Source of the DNA: Cohnella abietis
GTDB taxonomy: Bacteria; Bacillota; Bacilli; Paenibacillales; Paenibacillaceae
Reading direction: 5' to 3'
DNA: 64,000 nt
Assembly: GCF_004295585.1 (NCBI RefSeq)
Contig: NZ_AP019400.1
Span: forward strand, 2,888,001-2,952,000
This document shows positions 36,954-45,880 of the stretch, one piece after another. Position numbers and translations under genes: made by a program. Below the pieces are notes generated by a model that saw only the letters and a list, made by a program, of their open reading frames with translations, was not told the origin of the DNA and made no database searches. Within the stretch, counting starts at the first letter, position 1, and each line of letters begins with the position of its first letter.

Positions 36954-37433
36954 TTATTTTAAGAGCTGCTGAATTGTGCTTTCGATCTTCTCAGGAGTAG
37001 CTGTTGGAGCAAAGCGTTTAATGACTTTGCCGTCCCGATCGACAAGGAATTTAGTGAAATTCCATTTAATCCCTTTGGATCCGAAGAAGCCTGGAGCAGC
37101 TTTAGTCAGATGCTTATAAAGGGGATGTATCCCAGTTCCTTTAACGTCGATCTTAGCATACAGTGGGAACGTTACTCCGTGGTTAATCTGGCAATGCTCA
37201 GAAAGGGAGTCGCCTTCTAATGGCTCTTGGTTAGCGAATTGATTGCTTGGAAATCCAATAACAGCCAAGCCTTTGTCAGCGTAAGTCTCGTGCAGCTTTT
37301 GTAAGCCTTTGAACTGTGGAGCGAAGCCGCACTTACTTGCTGTATTTACGATAAGCATGACTTTTCCTTCATAATCGCTAAGATCCTTCGTCTCGCCTCG
37401 AGCTGACTTTACTTGAATATCATATAAGGACAT
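36954..37433 (-). CDS. Glutathione peroxidase-family thiol peroxidase (copy 1)
   Basis: Cys-type GPx, which in bacteria usually takes electrons from thioredoxin to reduce peroxides. Peroxidatic Cys in NTASKCGFAPQF, Gln in NQFANQEP, Trp-Asn in IKWNFTKFLVD, and a likely resolving Cys in SEHCQINHGV. The usual FPCNQF is FPSNQF here. ATG 37433 is chosen from two adjacent ATG codons because it is farther from the ribosome site GGAGGAG; an earlier TTG lies inside that site. Divergent from ohrR with an OhrR-type operator on its -10. Confidence 0.92.
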   Translation of the reverse strand: MSLYDIQVKSARGETKDLSDYEGKVMLIVNTASKCGFAPQFKGLQKLHETYADKGLAVIGFPSNQFANQEPLEGDSLSEHCQINHGVTFPLYAKIDVKGTGIHPLYKHLTKAAPGFFGSKGIKWNFTKFLVDRDGKVIKRFAPTATPEKIESTIQQLLK

Positions 37434-37484
37434 CATTAACTCCTCCAATGGATTAAATCTTTTATTTTCATTGTTATAAATTCA

Positions 37485-37513
37485 ATTGTATACAATCATT
37501 ATGGTGGAGTCAA
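37485..37513 (-). promoter_or_regulatory. Promoter of gpx copy 1 with OhrR-type operator on the -10
   Basis: On the minus strand TTGACT (plus 37508-37513), 17 bases, TACAAT (plus 37485-37490). The -10 is part of the perfect 12-base palindrome ATTGTATACAAT (37485-37496), the same core as the known B. subtilis OhrR operator. Confidence 0.75.
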
Positions 37514-37517
37514 GGCT

Positions 37518-37569
37518 TTGACAGCTATATTTATGAATGTTATAGTAAAGCAATTAAATTGCATGCAAT
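37518..37569 (+). promoter_or_regulatory. Promoter of ohrR with second OhrR-type operator
   Basis: TTGACA (37518-37523), 17 bases, TATAGT (37541-37546), then the palindrome ATTGCATGCAAT (37558-37569) over the expected transcription start, flanked by AATTAA and TGATTT. This fits autorepression. Confidence 0.75.
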
Positions 37570-37608
37570 TGATTTTTGTGGAGCTCTTGCGTGAAAGAGG
37601 AGGCGCAA

Positions 37609-38055
37609 ATGGATACCGGGCCGGTATTGAAATTAGACAATCATCTCTGCTTTGCAGTATATGCCTGCTCTAGAGAGATTACGAAGCTATATCATCCTAT
37701 CTTGAAGGAGCTTGGGATTACCTACACACAATATGTAACCATGCTTGCGCTTTGGGAAGAGGACAGGGTAACAGTTAAACAGCTGGGGCAAAGGCTTTAT
37801 TTAGACTCCGGAACCTTGACACCGTTGCTGAAAAAGCTGGAAGCGATGGGGCATGTAACACGTGAGAGGGACAAGCAGGATGAGCGAAGTGTCATAATAG
37901 CATTGACTGAAAAAGGAAAGCTTCTGAAAGATCAAGCACTGGACGTTCCCGAGAAGCTGTTCTGCCAAGCGGGAGTTTCCTTAGCTGAGGCAGAGACGCT
38001 TCGTAAGCAGATTATGGATATGTTACAGAAGGTGCAGAAAGCCACACAAGATTAA
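37609..38055 (+). CDS. ohrR: OhrR-type organic peroxide sensor (MarR family)
   Basis: MarR-family repressor that senses organic hydroperoxides by a reactive Cys. LDNHLCFAVYACSREITKLY carries the sensing Cys near residue 15; ITYTQYVTMLALWEE supplies the Tyr contacts; LYLDSGTLTPLLKKLE is the recognition helix and RERDKQDERSV the wing. 148 residues from ATG 37609 after AGAGGAGG. It sits between two gpx genes and no ohrA is in view, so the peroxidases are the probable targets. A gpx follows after 19 bases, likely co-transcribed. Confidence 0.9.
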   Translation: MDTGPVLKLDNHLCFAVYACSREITKLYHPILKELGITYTQYVTMLALWEEDRVTVKQLGQRLYLDSGTLTPLLKKLEAMGHVTRERDKQDERSVIIALTEKGKLLKDQALDVPEKLFCQAGVSLAEAETLRKQIMDMLQKVQKATQD

Positions 38056-38074
38056 ACCCTTAGGAGGAATACAA

Positions 38075-38539
38075 ATGTCTATTTATTCATTCACAACTAA
38101 CAAACCAAATGGTGATCAAGTAGATTTAAGCAGCTATAAGGACAAAGTGCTCTTATTTGTGAATACAGCAAGCGAGTGTGGTTATACACCGCAATACACG
38201 GATCTTCAAGGCTTGTACGACACTTATGGGGAAAAAGGGCTTGTAGTGCTCGGATTTCCATGCAACCAATTCGGTGGTCAGGAGCCGGGTACATCGACGG
38301 AGGTTGAAGCGTTCTGCAGCTTGAATTTCGGCGTAACCTTTCCTCTATTTAACAAGATCGATGTGAATGGCCCTGATGCTGATCCGATCTTTCAATACCT
38401 GACTGAAAAAACAGGTGGAGAAATTAAATGGAACTTCACAAAGTTTCTCGTTGATCGTCAAGGGGAAGTAATTAAACAATACGATTCATCGGTTAAGCCA
38501 CTCGATATTGCACCGGATATTGAGAAGCTGTTAGGATAA
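38075..38539 (+). CDS. Glutathione peroxidase-family thiol peroxidase (copy 2)
   Basis: Peroxidatic Cys in NTASECGYTPQY, Gln in FPCNQFGGQEPG, Trp-Asn in IKWNFTKFLVD, probable resolving Cys in VEAFCSLNFGVTFP. 154 residues. Follows ohrR by 19 bases behind TAGGAGGAATAC, so it is induced with it. About half identical by eye to copy 1 and not a recent duplicate. Confidence 0.93.
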   Translation: MSIYSFTTNKPNGDQVDLSSYKDKVLLFVNTASECGYTPQYTDLQGLYDTYGEKGLVVLGFPCNQFGGQEPGTSTEVEAFCSLNFGVTFPLFNKIDVNGPDADPIFQYLTEKTGGEIKWNFTKFLVDRQGEVIKQYDSSVKPLDIAPDIEKLLG

Positions 38540-38558
38540 CTTGTGCGCTTTAACAAAG

Positions 38559-38584
38559 AAAGGGAGGCCATATGGCCTCCCTTT
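38559..38584. terminator. Terminator between gpx copy 2 and a minus-strand gene
   Basis: AAAGGGAGGCCA and TATGGCCTCCCTTT form a perfect palindrome. The stop codon of the minus-strand regulator lies at its edge. Confidence 0.75.
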
Positions 38585-39695
38585 AACTTATGATTTGATC
38601 ATACCATTGACTGACAGGCTGCGATGGGGCAATCCCGTATTCATCCTGAAGCATCTTACATAATTGCTCATATTTTTTTCTAACAAGATGCAGGTCCCCG
38701 GCTTCAGCATAAAATTGCATCATATTAGAGTAGACTTCTTCAACATGAGGGAATCTTTTCTCAACAAGATCATATAACTGGAGTGCTTCTTTAAGCTGCC
38801 CCGCTTCCTTCCATACCTGGCCTACGGCTAAAGCATGCTTGTACCAAATATCTCTAAGCCTTTGACGCTCATTTTCTGCCCAGATATAATCTTGCTCCGA
38901 CAAGAAATCTCCTTCGTTTGCTTTAAGCCACTGTACATAAAGCGGAGCTGTTTCTGCAGTCAAAGAGGGCAACAGCTGTCTGGCTTCCTCCCAATCCTGT
39001 ACGTCATATTGATTGTTACCCATATCCAAATAATAATCAGACCCGCTGTTCGTTAATTTAATGCTCAAGCCTGCCGTATCAAGAGATTTGCGAATTTGAT
39101 AAACAGTAGTATAAAGCTGAGTATAAGCTTTTTTATATTCTGTTTCCGGCCAAAGCAATTCAAGGAGAATATCTTTGCGAACGGGTTGGTTGCGTTTGTA
39201 GATCATGTAAGAAAATAGCTCCTGAGCACGGACCGTTCTCCATTGGAAAGGCTCTGCTTTGCCGTATTCAATATGTAGCCGCTGAAAGCAGCATACTGTA
39301 GCGATTATAGGCGCATCATTATAGCGAGTGAAATTATTTTCGCGAAGCGATAACCGTTGGACAGTAAGGCTCAATCGATCTGTATTAATAGGCTTCAGTA
39401 CATAATCCAATGCTGCAAGCTCGAAGGCTTTGACGGCATATTCTTGATAAGCAGTTACGAATACGATATCAATCGTTGAATCGATTTTATGGAGTAGGTC
39501 GGCTGCTTCCAGCCCTGATATTTCTGGCATGTCTATATCAAAAAAAACGACATTTGGCTTCAAGTGGGGGACTTGCTCTAAGGCATCGGCCGCACACTTA
39601 TAGGTTCCGATAATCTCAATGCCGCCGATCTTGGTCAGCTGTCTCTCTAAATCTCTTAGCGCTAATCCTTCATCATCAACTAAAAAGGCTCTCAA
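38583..39695 (-). CDS. Response regulator with BTAD output domain
   Basis: Receiver (DDE at the start, phospho-acceptor Asp in VVFFDIDMPEISG, Lys in VLKPINTD), then a winged-helix segment (RTVRAQELFSYMIYKRN, LLELLWPET) and an AfsR/DnrI-type bacterial transcriptional activator domain with TPR-like helices to the C-terminus. 370 residues. No kinase gene is adjacent, so its partner is unknown. AAGGGGGATGCG precedes the ATG. Confidence 0.88.
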   Translation of the reverse strand: MRAFLVDDEGLALRDLERQLTKIGGIEIIGTYKCAADALEQVPHLKPNVVFFDIDMPEISGLEAADLLHKIDSTIDIVFVTAYQEYAVKAFELAALDYVLKPINTDRLSLTVQRLSLRENNFTRYNDAPIIATVCCFQRLHIEYGKAEPFQWRTVRAQELFSYMIYKRNQPVRKDILLELLWPETEYKKAYTQLYTTVYQIRKSLDTAGLSIKLTNSGSDYYLDMGNNQYDVQDWEEARQLLPSLTAETAPLYVQWLKANEGDFLSEQDYIWAENERQRLRDIWYKHALAVGQVWKEAGQLKEALQLYDLVEKRFPHVEEVYSNMMQFYAEAGDLHLVRKKYEQLCKMLQDEYGIAPSQPVSQWYDQIIS

Positions 39696-39768
39696 TTCGC
39701 ATCCCCCTTCTGTTTAATCATAGGCAATTTGACTTCGGAAAACAATGAGAAATGTAACATTTCCCAGT

Positions 39769-40917
39769 TTAATGTCGTTGAACTAAGCGCTTTTTGCAGC
39801 TTAATGAACGAGCAGCAGGTGCAACCTGAAGTAGCCCGTTGCCAACAGCAGACACGCCTCCGGGAATTCGTAGTGCGTTCTTTGTGAGCCTTAAAATTAG
39901 TTTTGTCGCACTTAAATTAGGCTTAATCCCTCTTAGTAAGGCAGCAGCTCCAGTAACGTGTGGGGAAGACATCGAGGTTCCTGACTCTCTACGATAGGTT
40001 CCCTTCAGCCAAGTGGATAGAATGTTTACTCCAGGGGCTGCGATATCAATGCCTGATCCTCTACTGGAGAAAAAGGCTACACGATTTTTTATCGTTGTCG
40101 CAGCAACTGCAATCGTTTCTGGGTAACGGGCAGGAGCGTCTATTTGTCTGAAGAAATGGCCGCTATTGCCAGCGGAGGCAATCATAACAGCTCCTTGCTT
40201 CCTAGCCCGCCGAATGGTGTCTTTCAGCAGCTTGCTATCAGCAGTGGAACCAAAGCTCATATTCATAATCTTAATGCCGTTGGCTAAGCACCAATTAATT
40301 CCTTCCACAATATCGGTGATATAGCCTGATCCTGTTGCATCCAGTACTTTAACCGCATATAGACTGACTTTAGGGGCAATGCCATAAATTTTTTGATGTC
40401 CCGTCGCGGCAGCGATTCCCGCAACATGAGTACCATGGCCATTGTCGTCATGGAACGATTTGCCGTTAATTGTATTTACCCCACCGGCTATTTTTAAGTC
40501 AGGATGTCGAGCAATACCGGTATCAATGATACCTAGCTTAATGTTACTGCCTTGGTTGGATGCTTTCCATACAGGGGGAGCTAATACTCTTCGTATATTC
40601 CAAGGAATCCGAGCTTTAATAATTGTATCTTTGGATTGAGCTTGTTTTAGACCATGCGCTTTAACGATATGATCCCGACCAACATAGGCAACCCGGGAAT
40701 TATTGTGAATAGCATTCCATTTGGTTGAGCGATCGATGTGACAGCATATTAAGCGAAGGGATTCAATTGTTTTAACGGGGGTAATACCGGAGGATTTAAG
40801 CTCTTTAAGGCAGTGGTGATAATCGCGAGCGCGATGAAGCACAATGTATCTGCGTTCCGTGCGTATGGATGGGTGACTTTTTGCGGAGCGGCACAGCTGT
40901 TTAGTTATTACATTCAT
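39769..40917 (-). CDS. Subtilisin-like serine protease (S8)
   Basis: Catalytic Asp in GIIDTGIARHPD, His in NGHGTHVAGIAAATG, oxyanion Asn in IASAGNSG and Ser in SGTSMSSPHVTGAAALL. The first 110 residues look like a propeptide of the I9 kind (RRYIVLHRARDYHHCLKELK). No signal peptide or membrane segment is visible, so it is probably intracellular or exported in another way. 382 residues, very basic. Between an orphan regulator and the divergent ald gene. Confidence 0.9.
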   Translation of the reverse strand: MNVITKQLCRSAKSHPSIRTERRYIVLHRARDYHHCLKELKSSGITPVKTIESLRLICCHIDRSTKWNAIHNNSRVAYVGRDHIVKAHGLKQAQSKDTIIKARIPWNIRRVLAPPVWKASNQGSNIKLGIIDTGIARHPDLKIAGGVNTINGKSFHDDNGHGTHVAGIAAATGHQKIYGIAPKVSLYAVKVLDATGSGYITDIVEGINWCLANGIKIMNMSFGSTADSKLLKDTIRRARKQGAVMIASAGNSGHFFRQIDAPARYPETIAVAATTIKNRVAFFSSRGSGIDIAAPGVNILSTWLKGTYRRESGTSMSSPHVTGAAALLRGIKPNLSATKLILRLTKNALRIPGGVSAVGNGLLQVAPAARSLSCKKRLVQRH

Positions 40918-41092
40918 TCAGTGTCCTCCTGGGCGGGTCTTGGCCAAAAAGAACCGCGATAGTTGTTATGCTTGGTAAAGTATGGCGTTTTCGGGTAAAT
41001 GGTGCATGAGGGAGCTGGTGAGCACATATTTTTGTTTGCAAGGGAGACTGTAAGGAAGAGAAAATAGTGGACTGCGGTAGGAGGAATGAATA

Positions 41093-42208
41093 ATGATTGT
41101 CGGATTGCCTAAGGAAATCAAGAAACAGGAATACAGAGTTGCTCTTACTCCAGCTGGCTGCAGCATGATAGTTCAGCAAGGCTATAAGGTCGTCGTCCAA
41201 CAGGGGGCTGGTGAAGGGAGTGGTTTTACAGATGAGGATTACGGTGCTGCTGGGGCAACAATAGTTATCGAGGCATCTGAAGTATGGGCAGCTGCGGATA
41301 TGATTGTAAAGGTAAAGGAGCCATTGCAGGAGGAGTTTGAATATTTTCGCGAGGGTCAGATCCTATTTACTTACTTACATCTCGCAGCAGTACCGGAACT
41401 AGCCAAAGCATTAACCGACAAACGTGTTACAGCGATCGCTTACGAGACGATACAAGCACCTAATGGAAGCCTGCCACTCTTGACACCTATGAGTGAGGTA
41501 GCAGGTCGTATGTCCGTACAGGAGGGAGCCAAGTACTTGGAAGCCTTCCAAGGGGGGCGGGGAGTTCTGCTTGGCGGAGTCCCGGGAGTACCACCAGCAG
41601 AGGTCATCATTATTGGTGGTGGTATCGTGGGGACGAATGCAGCGAAAATGGCGTTAGGACTGGGAGCAGACGTTGTAGTGCTCGAGAAAAATGGAGACCG
41701 CATGCGCTATTTGGACGATGTGTTTCAGGGTCGACTTCGTACTTTGATGAGCAACCCACATAACATTGCGAATGCAGTGCGCAAAGCTGATTTACTTATT
41801 GGCGCGGTTCTCGTCCCCGGAGCGCGTGCTCCACGTCTTGTAACGGAGGAAATGGTCAAGACGATGAAGAAGGGGGCCGTTATCGTTGATGTAGCTGTCG
41901 ATCAGGGGGGATCTATTGAGACTGTTGACCGTGCTACTACCCATGAGAATCCTATCTATGAGAAATACGGGGTCATTCATTATGCTGTGGCTAATATGCC
42001 TGGAGCTGTGCCACGCACGTCAACCCTTGCGTTAACGAACGTAACGATTGATTACATTTTACAATTAGCGGCTAAGGGCTTTCAGGATACGGTGAAATCC
42101 AATTCTATGCTTGCACTAGGTGTTAATACTTATCGTGGAGCCATTACCCATCCTCAGGTGGCAGAAGCCGTTGGCTTGCCTTATACACCTCTAGAAGGCT
42201 TATGGTGA
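41093..42208 (+). CDS. ald: Alanine dehydrogenase
   Basis: NAD-dependent interconversion of L-alanine and pyruvate, needed for alanine use in sporulation. [20 protein letters not shown] is typical, with the catalytic Lys in VKVKEPL, His in [10 protein letters not shown] and NAD loop [18 protein letters not shown]. 371 residues. GGTAGGAGGAATGAATA ahead of the ATG. No adjacent regulator. Confidence 0.97.
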   Translation: MIVGLPKEIKKQEYRVALTPAGCSMIVQQGYKVVVQQGAGEGSGFTDEDYGAAGATIVIEASEVWAAADMIVKVKEPLQEEFEYFREGQILFTYLHLAAVPELAKALTDKRVTAIAYETIQAPNGSLPLLTPMSEVAGRMSVQEGAKYLEAFQGGRGVLLGGVPGVPPAEVIIIGGGIVGTNAAKMALGLGADVVVLEKNGDRMRYLDDVFQGRLRTLMSNPHNIANAVRKADLLIGAVLVPGARAPRLVTEEMVKTMKKGAVIVDVAVDQGGSIETVDRATTHENPIYEKYGVIHYAVANMPGAVPRTSTLALTNVTIDYILQLAAKGFQDTVKSNSMLALGVNTYRGAITHPQVAEAVGLPYTPLEGLW

Positions 42209-42270
42209 CATGTTTTAGCCCCCTTTCTCATACGGATTAGTAATAGCCCGGACAAGAAGGGGGAAAAGGA

Positions 42271-42504
42271 ATGAAAGAGCCTTTAGACAAATGGTGGGAG
42301 CGGCTGCAATTTACGCTTCTATTTCTTGCTTTAACAGTGTTTGTTCATGGATTTTTCGGATGGTTTAATGGTTGGATAAGTCCTGCAGATCCTTATAAAG
42401 TACCAGGAGGGCGAGCGGCTAAGGTGTTCCAAACAGGGGAAGGCAGCGATCCCTCTGGCTCCCCAGGCGATCGTCTTAGATTATTTTATTGGCTAGGGGA
42501 ATGA
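42271..42504 (+). CDS. yqzK: YqzK-family (DUF4227) small membrane protein
   Basis: 77 residues with one membrane segment (LQFTLLFLALTVFVHGFFGW) and a conserved YKVPGGRAAKVF piece. Sits just before xerD as in B. subtilis. Function unknown. Confidence 0.83.
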   Translation: MKEPLDKWWERLQFTLLFLALTVFVHGFFGWFNGWISPADPYKVPGGRAAKVFQTGEGSDPSGSPGDRLRLFYWLGE

Positions 42505-42589
42505 TCGACTGGGAAGGATTTCTCTAGGCTCGTGTGGAATACAGAACAAGCCGGAGAAACGTCAGAAGTGTTAAGGAAGGTATTTTTCT

Positions 42590-43513
42590 ATGGAAATGAA
42601 AGGCTGGCTGCAGTCTTATCAATCTTATATGGCAGATGAACGTAAAGTTTCAATTAGTACAGTGAAAAGCTATATCAGTGATTTATCTGATTTTGTTTCC
42701 TATTTGGAAGCTAATCAAGTTAACGAAGCGATGGAGCTTAAAGCCCATCATTTGACCAATTATTTGAATAATATGCGCACGGAAGGGCGGACAACTGCAA
42801 CAATCACACGTCGGATCGTTTCTATTCGTTCCTTCTGCAAATATCTAACGATAAAGAGAGCGCTAGATTATAATCCTGCTATTCAGCTGGAAAGTCCGAA
42901 GGCAGTTAAAAAACCACCTAAATCACTTACGCCCGTTAATCTGGACAAGCTTCTGGAGCTCCCTGATACGAGCAGCGATATGGGATTGAGAGATAGGGCG
43001 ATGCTTGAGCTATTATACGCGTCCGGCTTGCGAGTGTCAGAGCTTACTGCATTGGATAAGGGGCATGTTAGACTCGATATGGGTTTTTTGCTATGCTGGG
43101 GCTCTGGGAAAAGAGAACGGATGGTACCGGTCGGCTCGCACGGCACATCGTGGGTTTCACGCTACTTGGAGCAGGCTCGCCCTTGTCTCGTGAATCCAGA
43201 TAAACCTGAGGATGCGTTGTTTTTGAACCATCTGGGGACACGAATGACCCGTCAGGGCTTCTGGAAAATAATGAAGAAATACGCGAATCAATTGGGCTTT
43301 ACTATTACGCCCCACATGCTGAGGCATACCTTTGCAACACATTTATTAGATAATGGTGCGGATATAAGAGCGGTTCAAGAGATGCTGGGGCATTCAGACC
43401 CATCTACGACCCAGATGTATCAGTCAGCCTCAAAGCTGAAAATTAAAGAGGTTTACGAAAGTAACCATCCAAGAGCCCAAATGAGAGAAACCGAGCATCA
43501 GGAGCAAAGCTAG
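42590..43513 (+). CDS. xerD: Tyrosine recombinase XerD
   Basis: Resolves chromosome dimers at dif with XerC. N-terminal SAM-like core-binding domain ([20 protein letters not shown]), catalytic Arg in [13 protein letters not shown], Lys in [29 protein letters not shown] and the nucleophile Tyr in TTQMYQSAS. 307 residues. Its context (before deoB and punA) supports the chromosomal XerD rather than a phage integrase. Small atypical changes (CWGSGKRE) do not touch the catalytic set. Confidence 0.93.
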   Translation: MEMKGWLQSYQSYMADERKVSISTVKSYISDLSDFVSYLEANQVNEAMELKAHHLTNYLNNMRTEGRTTATITRRIVSIRSFCKYLTIKRALDYNPAIQLESPKAVKKPPKSLTPVNLDKLLELPDTSSDMGLRDRAMLELLYASGLRVSELTALDKGHVRLDMGFLLCWGSGKRERMVPVGSHGTSWVSRYLEQARPCLVNPDKPEDALFLNHLGTRMTRQGFWKIMKKYANQLGFTITPHMLRHTFATHLLDNGADIRAVQEMLGHSDPSTTQMYQSASKLKIKEVYESNHPRAQMRETEHQEQS

Positions 43514-43532
43514 CGAAGAGAGGAACAAACTT

Positions 43533-44708
43533 ATGTCTTATCAACGAATAACAGTAATCGTATTGGATAGCGTAGGTATTGGCGAGCTGCCGGATGCGGC
43601 GGAATATGGAGATAAGGGCACACACACTTTAAGCCATATCGTTCAGAAGGTCGAAAATCTTGCATTGCCTAACTTGCGTCGATTGGGATTAGGCAATATT
43701 GCTCCACTTGGAGCTTGGAATCCCGAGACCGCTGTGCAAGGCTATCATGGAAAAATGGCAGAGGTATCCGTAGGTAAAGATACAATGACCGGACATTGGG
43801 AGCTCGCAGGTCTTAGAGTGGATACGCCATTCCGCACTTTCCCGGAAGGCTTTCCTAAAGAGCTTATACATGAATTCGAGGATCAGACTGGCAGGTCAGT
43901 CATAGGCAATAAGCCAGCATCAGGAACGGAAATATTAGATGAGCTTGGCGAGGAACAAATGAAAAGCGGAGCTTGGATTGTGTATACTTCCGCTGACAGT
44001 GTGTTTCAATTAGCTGCACATGAGGAAGTTATTCCACTTGAGGAGCTATATAATGCTTGCCGAGTTGCTCGTCGATTGACCATGAAGGATGAGTTTTCTG
44101 TTGGTAGAGTAATAGCACGGCCTTATAACGGCAAGCCCGGGGCTTTCAAGCGCACAACCAATCGGCATGACTATGCGGTTAAGCCGCCGCAGCCAACTGT
44201 ACTTAATGCATTGAAAGCGAAGGGTCTAGACGTCGTAGCGGTTGGTAAAATCAATGATATATTCAGTGGTGAAGGCATTACGAGATCGTATCCGACTAAA
44301 AGCAATGCAGATGGTATTGCTGTGACCTTGCGGGAAATGCAGTCAGATTTCCATGGGTTTCTGTTCACGAATCTAGTTGATTTCGATTCCTTGTACGGTC
44401 ATAGACGTGATCCGGAGGGGTACGGTCGTGCTTTAGAGGAGTTTGATAAGGCGCTTCCAGAGCTTATGGGGGTCATGGGGAAAGAGGATCTCCTCATTAT
44501 TACGGCTGACCATGGTAATGATCCCACTCATACAGGCACAGATCATACCCGTGAGTTCGTACCGCTGTTAGCATGGAGTCCCAGCTTCGCTGAAGCAGGA
44601 CAGCTAGCGGATCGAGCAAGCTTTGCCGATATTGCTGCCACAGTTGCAGAAAATTTCGGAGCCGACTTCAACACTCATGGAAATAGCTTTCTAGCTTTGC
44701 TAAAGTAA
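43533..44708 (+). CDS. deoB: Phosphopentomutase
   Basis: Converts (deoxy)ribose-1-phosphate to the 5-phosphate in nucleoside salvage. Alkaline-phosphatase-like metal sites: [17 protein letters not shown], the phospho-Thr in [26 protein letters not shown] and [19 protein letters not shown]. 391 residues. punA, which makes its substrate, is next. Confidence 0.97.
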   Translation: MSYQRITVIVLDSVGIGELPDAAEYGDKGTHTLSHIVQKVENLALPNLRRLGLGNIAPLGAWNPETAVQGYHGKMAEVSVGKDTMTGHWELAGLRVDTPFRTFPEGFPKELIHEFEDQTGRSVIGNKPASGTEILDELGEEQMKSGAWIVYTSADSVFQLAAHEEVIPLEELYNACRVARRLTMKDEFSVGRVIARPYNGKPGAFKRTTNRHDYAVKPPQPTVLNALKAKGLDVVAVGKINDIFSGEGITRSYPTKSNADGIAVTLREMQSDFHGFLFTNLVDFDSLYGHRRDPEGYGRALEEFDKALPELMGVMGKEDLLIITADHGNDPTHTGTDHTREFVPLLAWSPSFAEAGQLADRASFADIAATVAENFGADFNTHGNSFLALLK

Positions 44709-44744
44709 TAGTAATAACATTTATTACATAAGGGAGAGGTTTAC

Positions 44745-45572
44745 ATGACTCAAGTAGCTTCGGCAGCGATTATTGAGGAAGCAGCGGCGTTTATTCGTTC
44801 CACAACAGATGTGCGACCGGAAATTGGTCTTATTCTAGGTTCAGGTCTTGGAGTACTAGGAGATGAGCTAGAGGATGCAGTTACGATCCCTTACGAGGAT
44901 ATTCCTCATTTCCCGGTTTCAACTGTTGAAGGGCATGCGGGGGAATTATTGATTGGCAAGCTGCAAGGGCGTAGCGTCGTGTTAATGCGCGGTAGATTCC
45001 ACATGTACGAAGGCTACGAGCCCGAGCGCACGGCGTTGCCTGTCCGTGTTATGAAGGCGCTTGGAGTAACTACATTACTTGTAACGAATGCAGCAGGAGG
45101 CGTTAATCTGGATTATAAGCCAGGTAACCTGATGCTGATTTCTGATCATATTAATTTTACAGGGCGCAATCCTCTTGTAGGACCTAACGATAACGCTCTT
45201 GGCGTTCGTTTCCCTGATATGTCAGACGCTTATAGCCGTCGCTTGCGAGCAATTGCTAAGGAAACTGCTGCGGAGCTTGGTTTCTCCGTTCAAGAAGGCG
45301 TCTACGTCGGATTACTCGGTCCGAACTACGAGACACCCGCAGAAATTCGAATGTTCCGCACACTTGGAGTGGATGCGGTGGGGATGTCGACAGTTTCGGA
45401 AGTAATCGTGGCTAGACATTCGGGTATCGAGGTGCTGGGTATATCCTGCATCAGCAACATGGCAGCAGGCATTTTGGATCAGCAGCTATCCCACGAAGAA
45501 GTCATGGAGACGACGGAGCTGGTCAAAGAACAGTTTCTATCCTTGGTGCTAGCTGTTATTCCGAAAATGTAA
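44745..45572 (+). CDS. punA: Purine nucleoside phosphorylase (PupG type)
   Basis: Splits guanosine and inosine with phosphate. Trimeric PNP signs: GLILGSGLGVLGDELED, HAGELLIGKLQGR, MRGRFHMYEGY, VTNAAGGVN, GPNYETPAEIRMFRTLG and SNMAAGI. 275 residues. Behind GGGAGAGGT. In B. subtilis dacF follows this gene; here a 13.7-kb island intervenes. Confidence 0.97.
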   Translation: MTQVASAAIIEEAAAFIRSTTDVRPEIGLILGSGLGVLGDELEDAVTIPYEDIPHFPVSTVEGHAGELLIGKLQGRSVVLMRGRFHMYEGYEPERTALPVRVMKALGVTTLLVTNAAGGVNLDYKPGNLMLISDHINFTGRNPLVGPNDNALGVRFPDMSDAYSRRLRAIAKETAAELGFSVQEGVYVGLLGPNYETPAEIRMFRTLGVDAVGMSTVSEVIVARHSGIEVLGISCISNMAAGILDQQLSHEEVMETTELVKEQFLSLVLAVIPKM

Positions 45573-45581
45573 TTCACAACA

Positions 45582-45637
45582 TAAGGGGGTGGGCTGTCCA
45601 CAAGGTAACTTATGGGGTAGCCCCTTCGTGCTTTTTT
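45582..45637 (+). terminator. Probable terminator after punA
   Basis: AAGGGG and GGGCT pair imperfectly with AGCCCCTT, followed by CGTGCTTTTTTA. The stem is imperfect but the U-run is good. Confidence 0.6.
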
Positions 45638-45781
45638 ATTATCCTGTTGTATTATCACCGAAATTGTTCAGTTATTTTTCAGATGCGTTTATTATAATGC
45701 GAATGATAGATTTAAATTATTGTGCATCTATGAAAAACTTAAAAGAATAGAGAAGATTGAAACAAAGAGAGGAAGGATTTT

Positions 45782-45880
45782 ATGAGAGTTAGTAGAGTCA
45801 AAATAAGAAACCCAAAAACTAATACAGCCGTTGTAGTTAGCTTACAAAGGTTATTTGGAATGGAGGCAAAATTAAAATGA
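45782..45880 (+). CDS. 32-residue leader ORF overlapping the adhesin start
   Basis: ATG 45782 has AGAGAGGAAGG at a normal distance; the frame runs 32 codons and stops in the ATGA shared with the adhesin start. The peptide MRVSRVKIRNPKTNTAVVVS has no signal sequence. The adhesin's own ribosome site (GGAGG, 45864-45868) lies inside this ORF, so its translation could open or block that site. TATAAT at 45693-45698 (poor -35) would start the transcript about 80 bases ahead. Not recognised as a known peptide. Confidence 0.55.
   Translation: MRVSRVKIRNPKTNTAVVVSLQRLFGMEAKLK

Noticed and set aside
42590..43513. XerD-like recombinase as a mobile-element integrase
   Set aside because: Context yqzK-xerD-deoB-punA is the conserved chromosomal one; no att-like repeats or cargo boundary.
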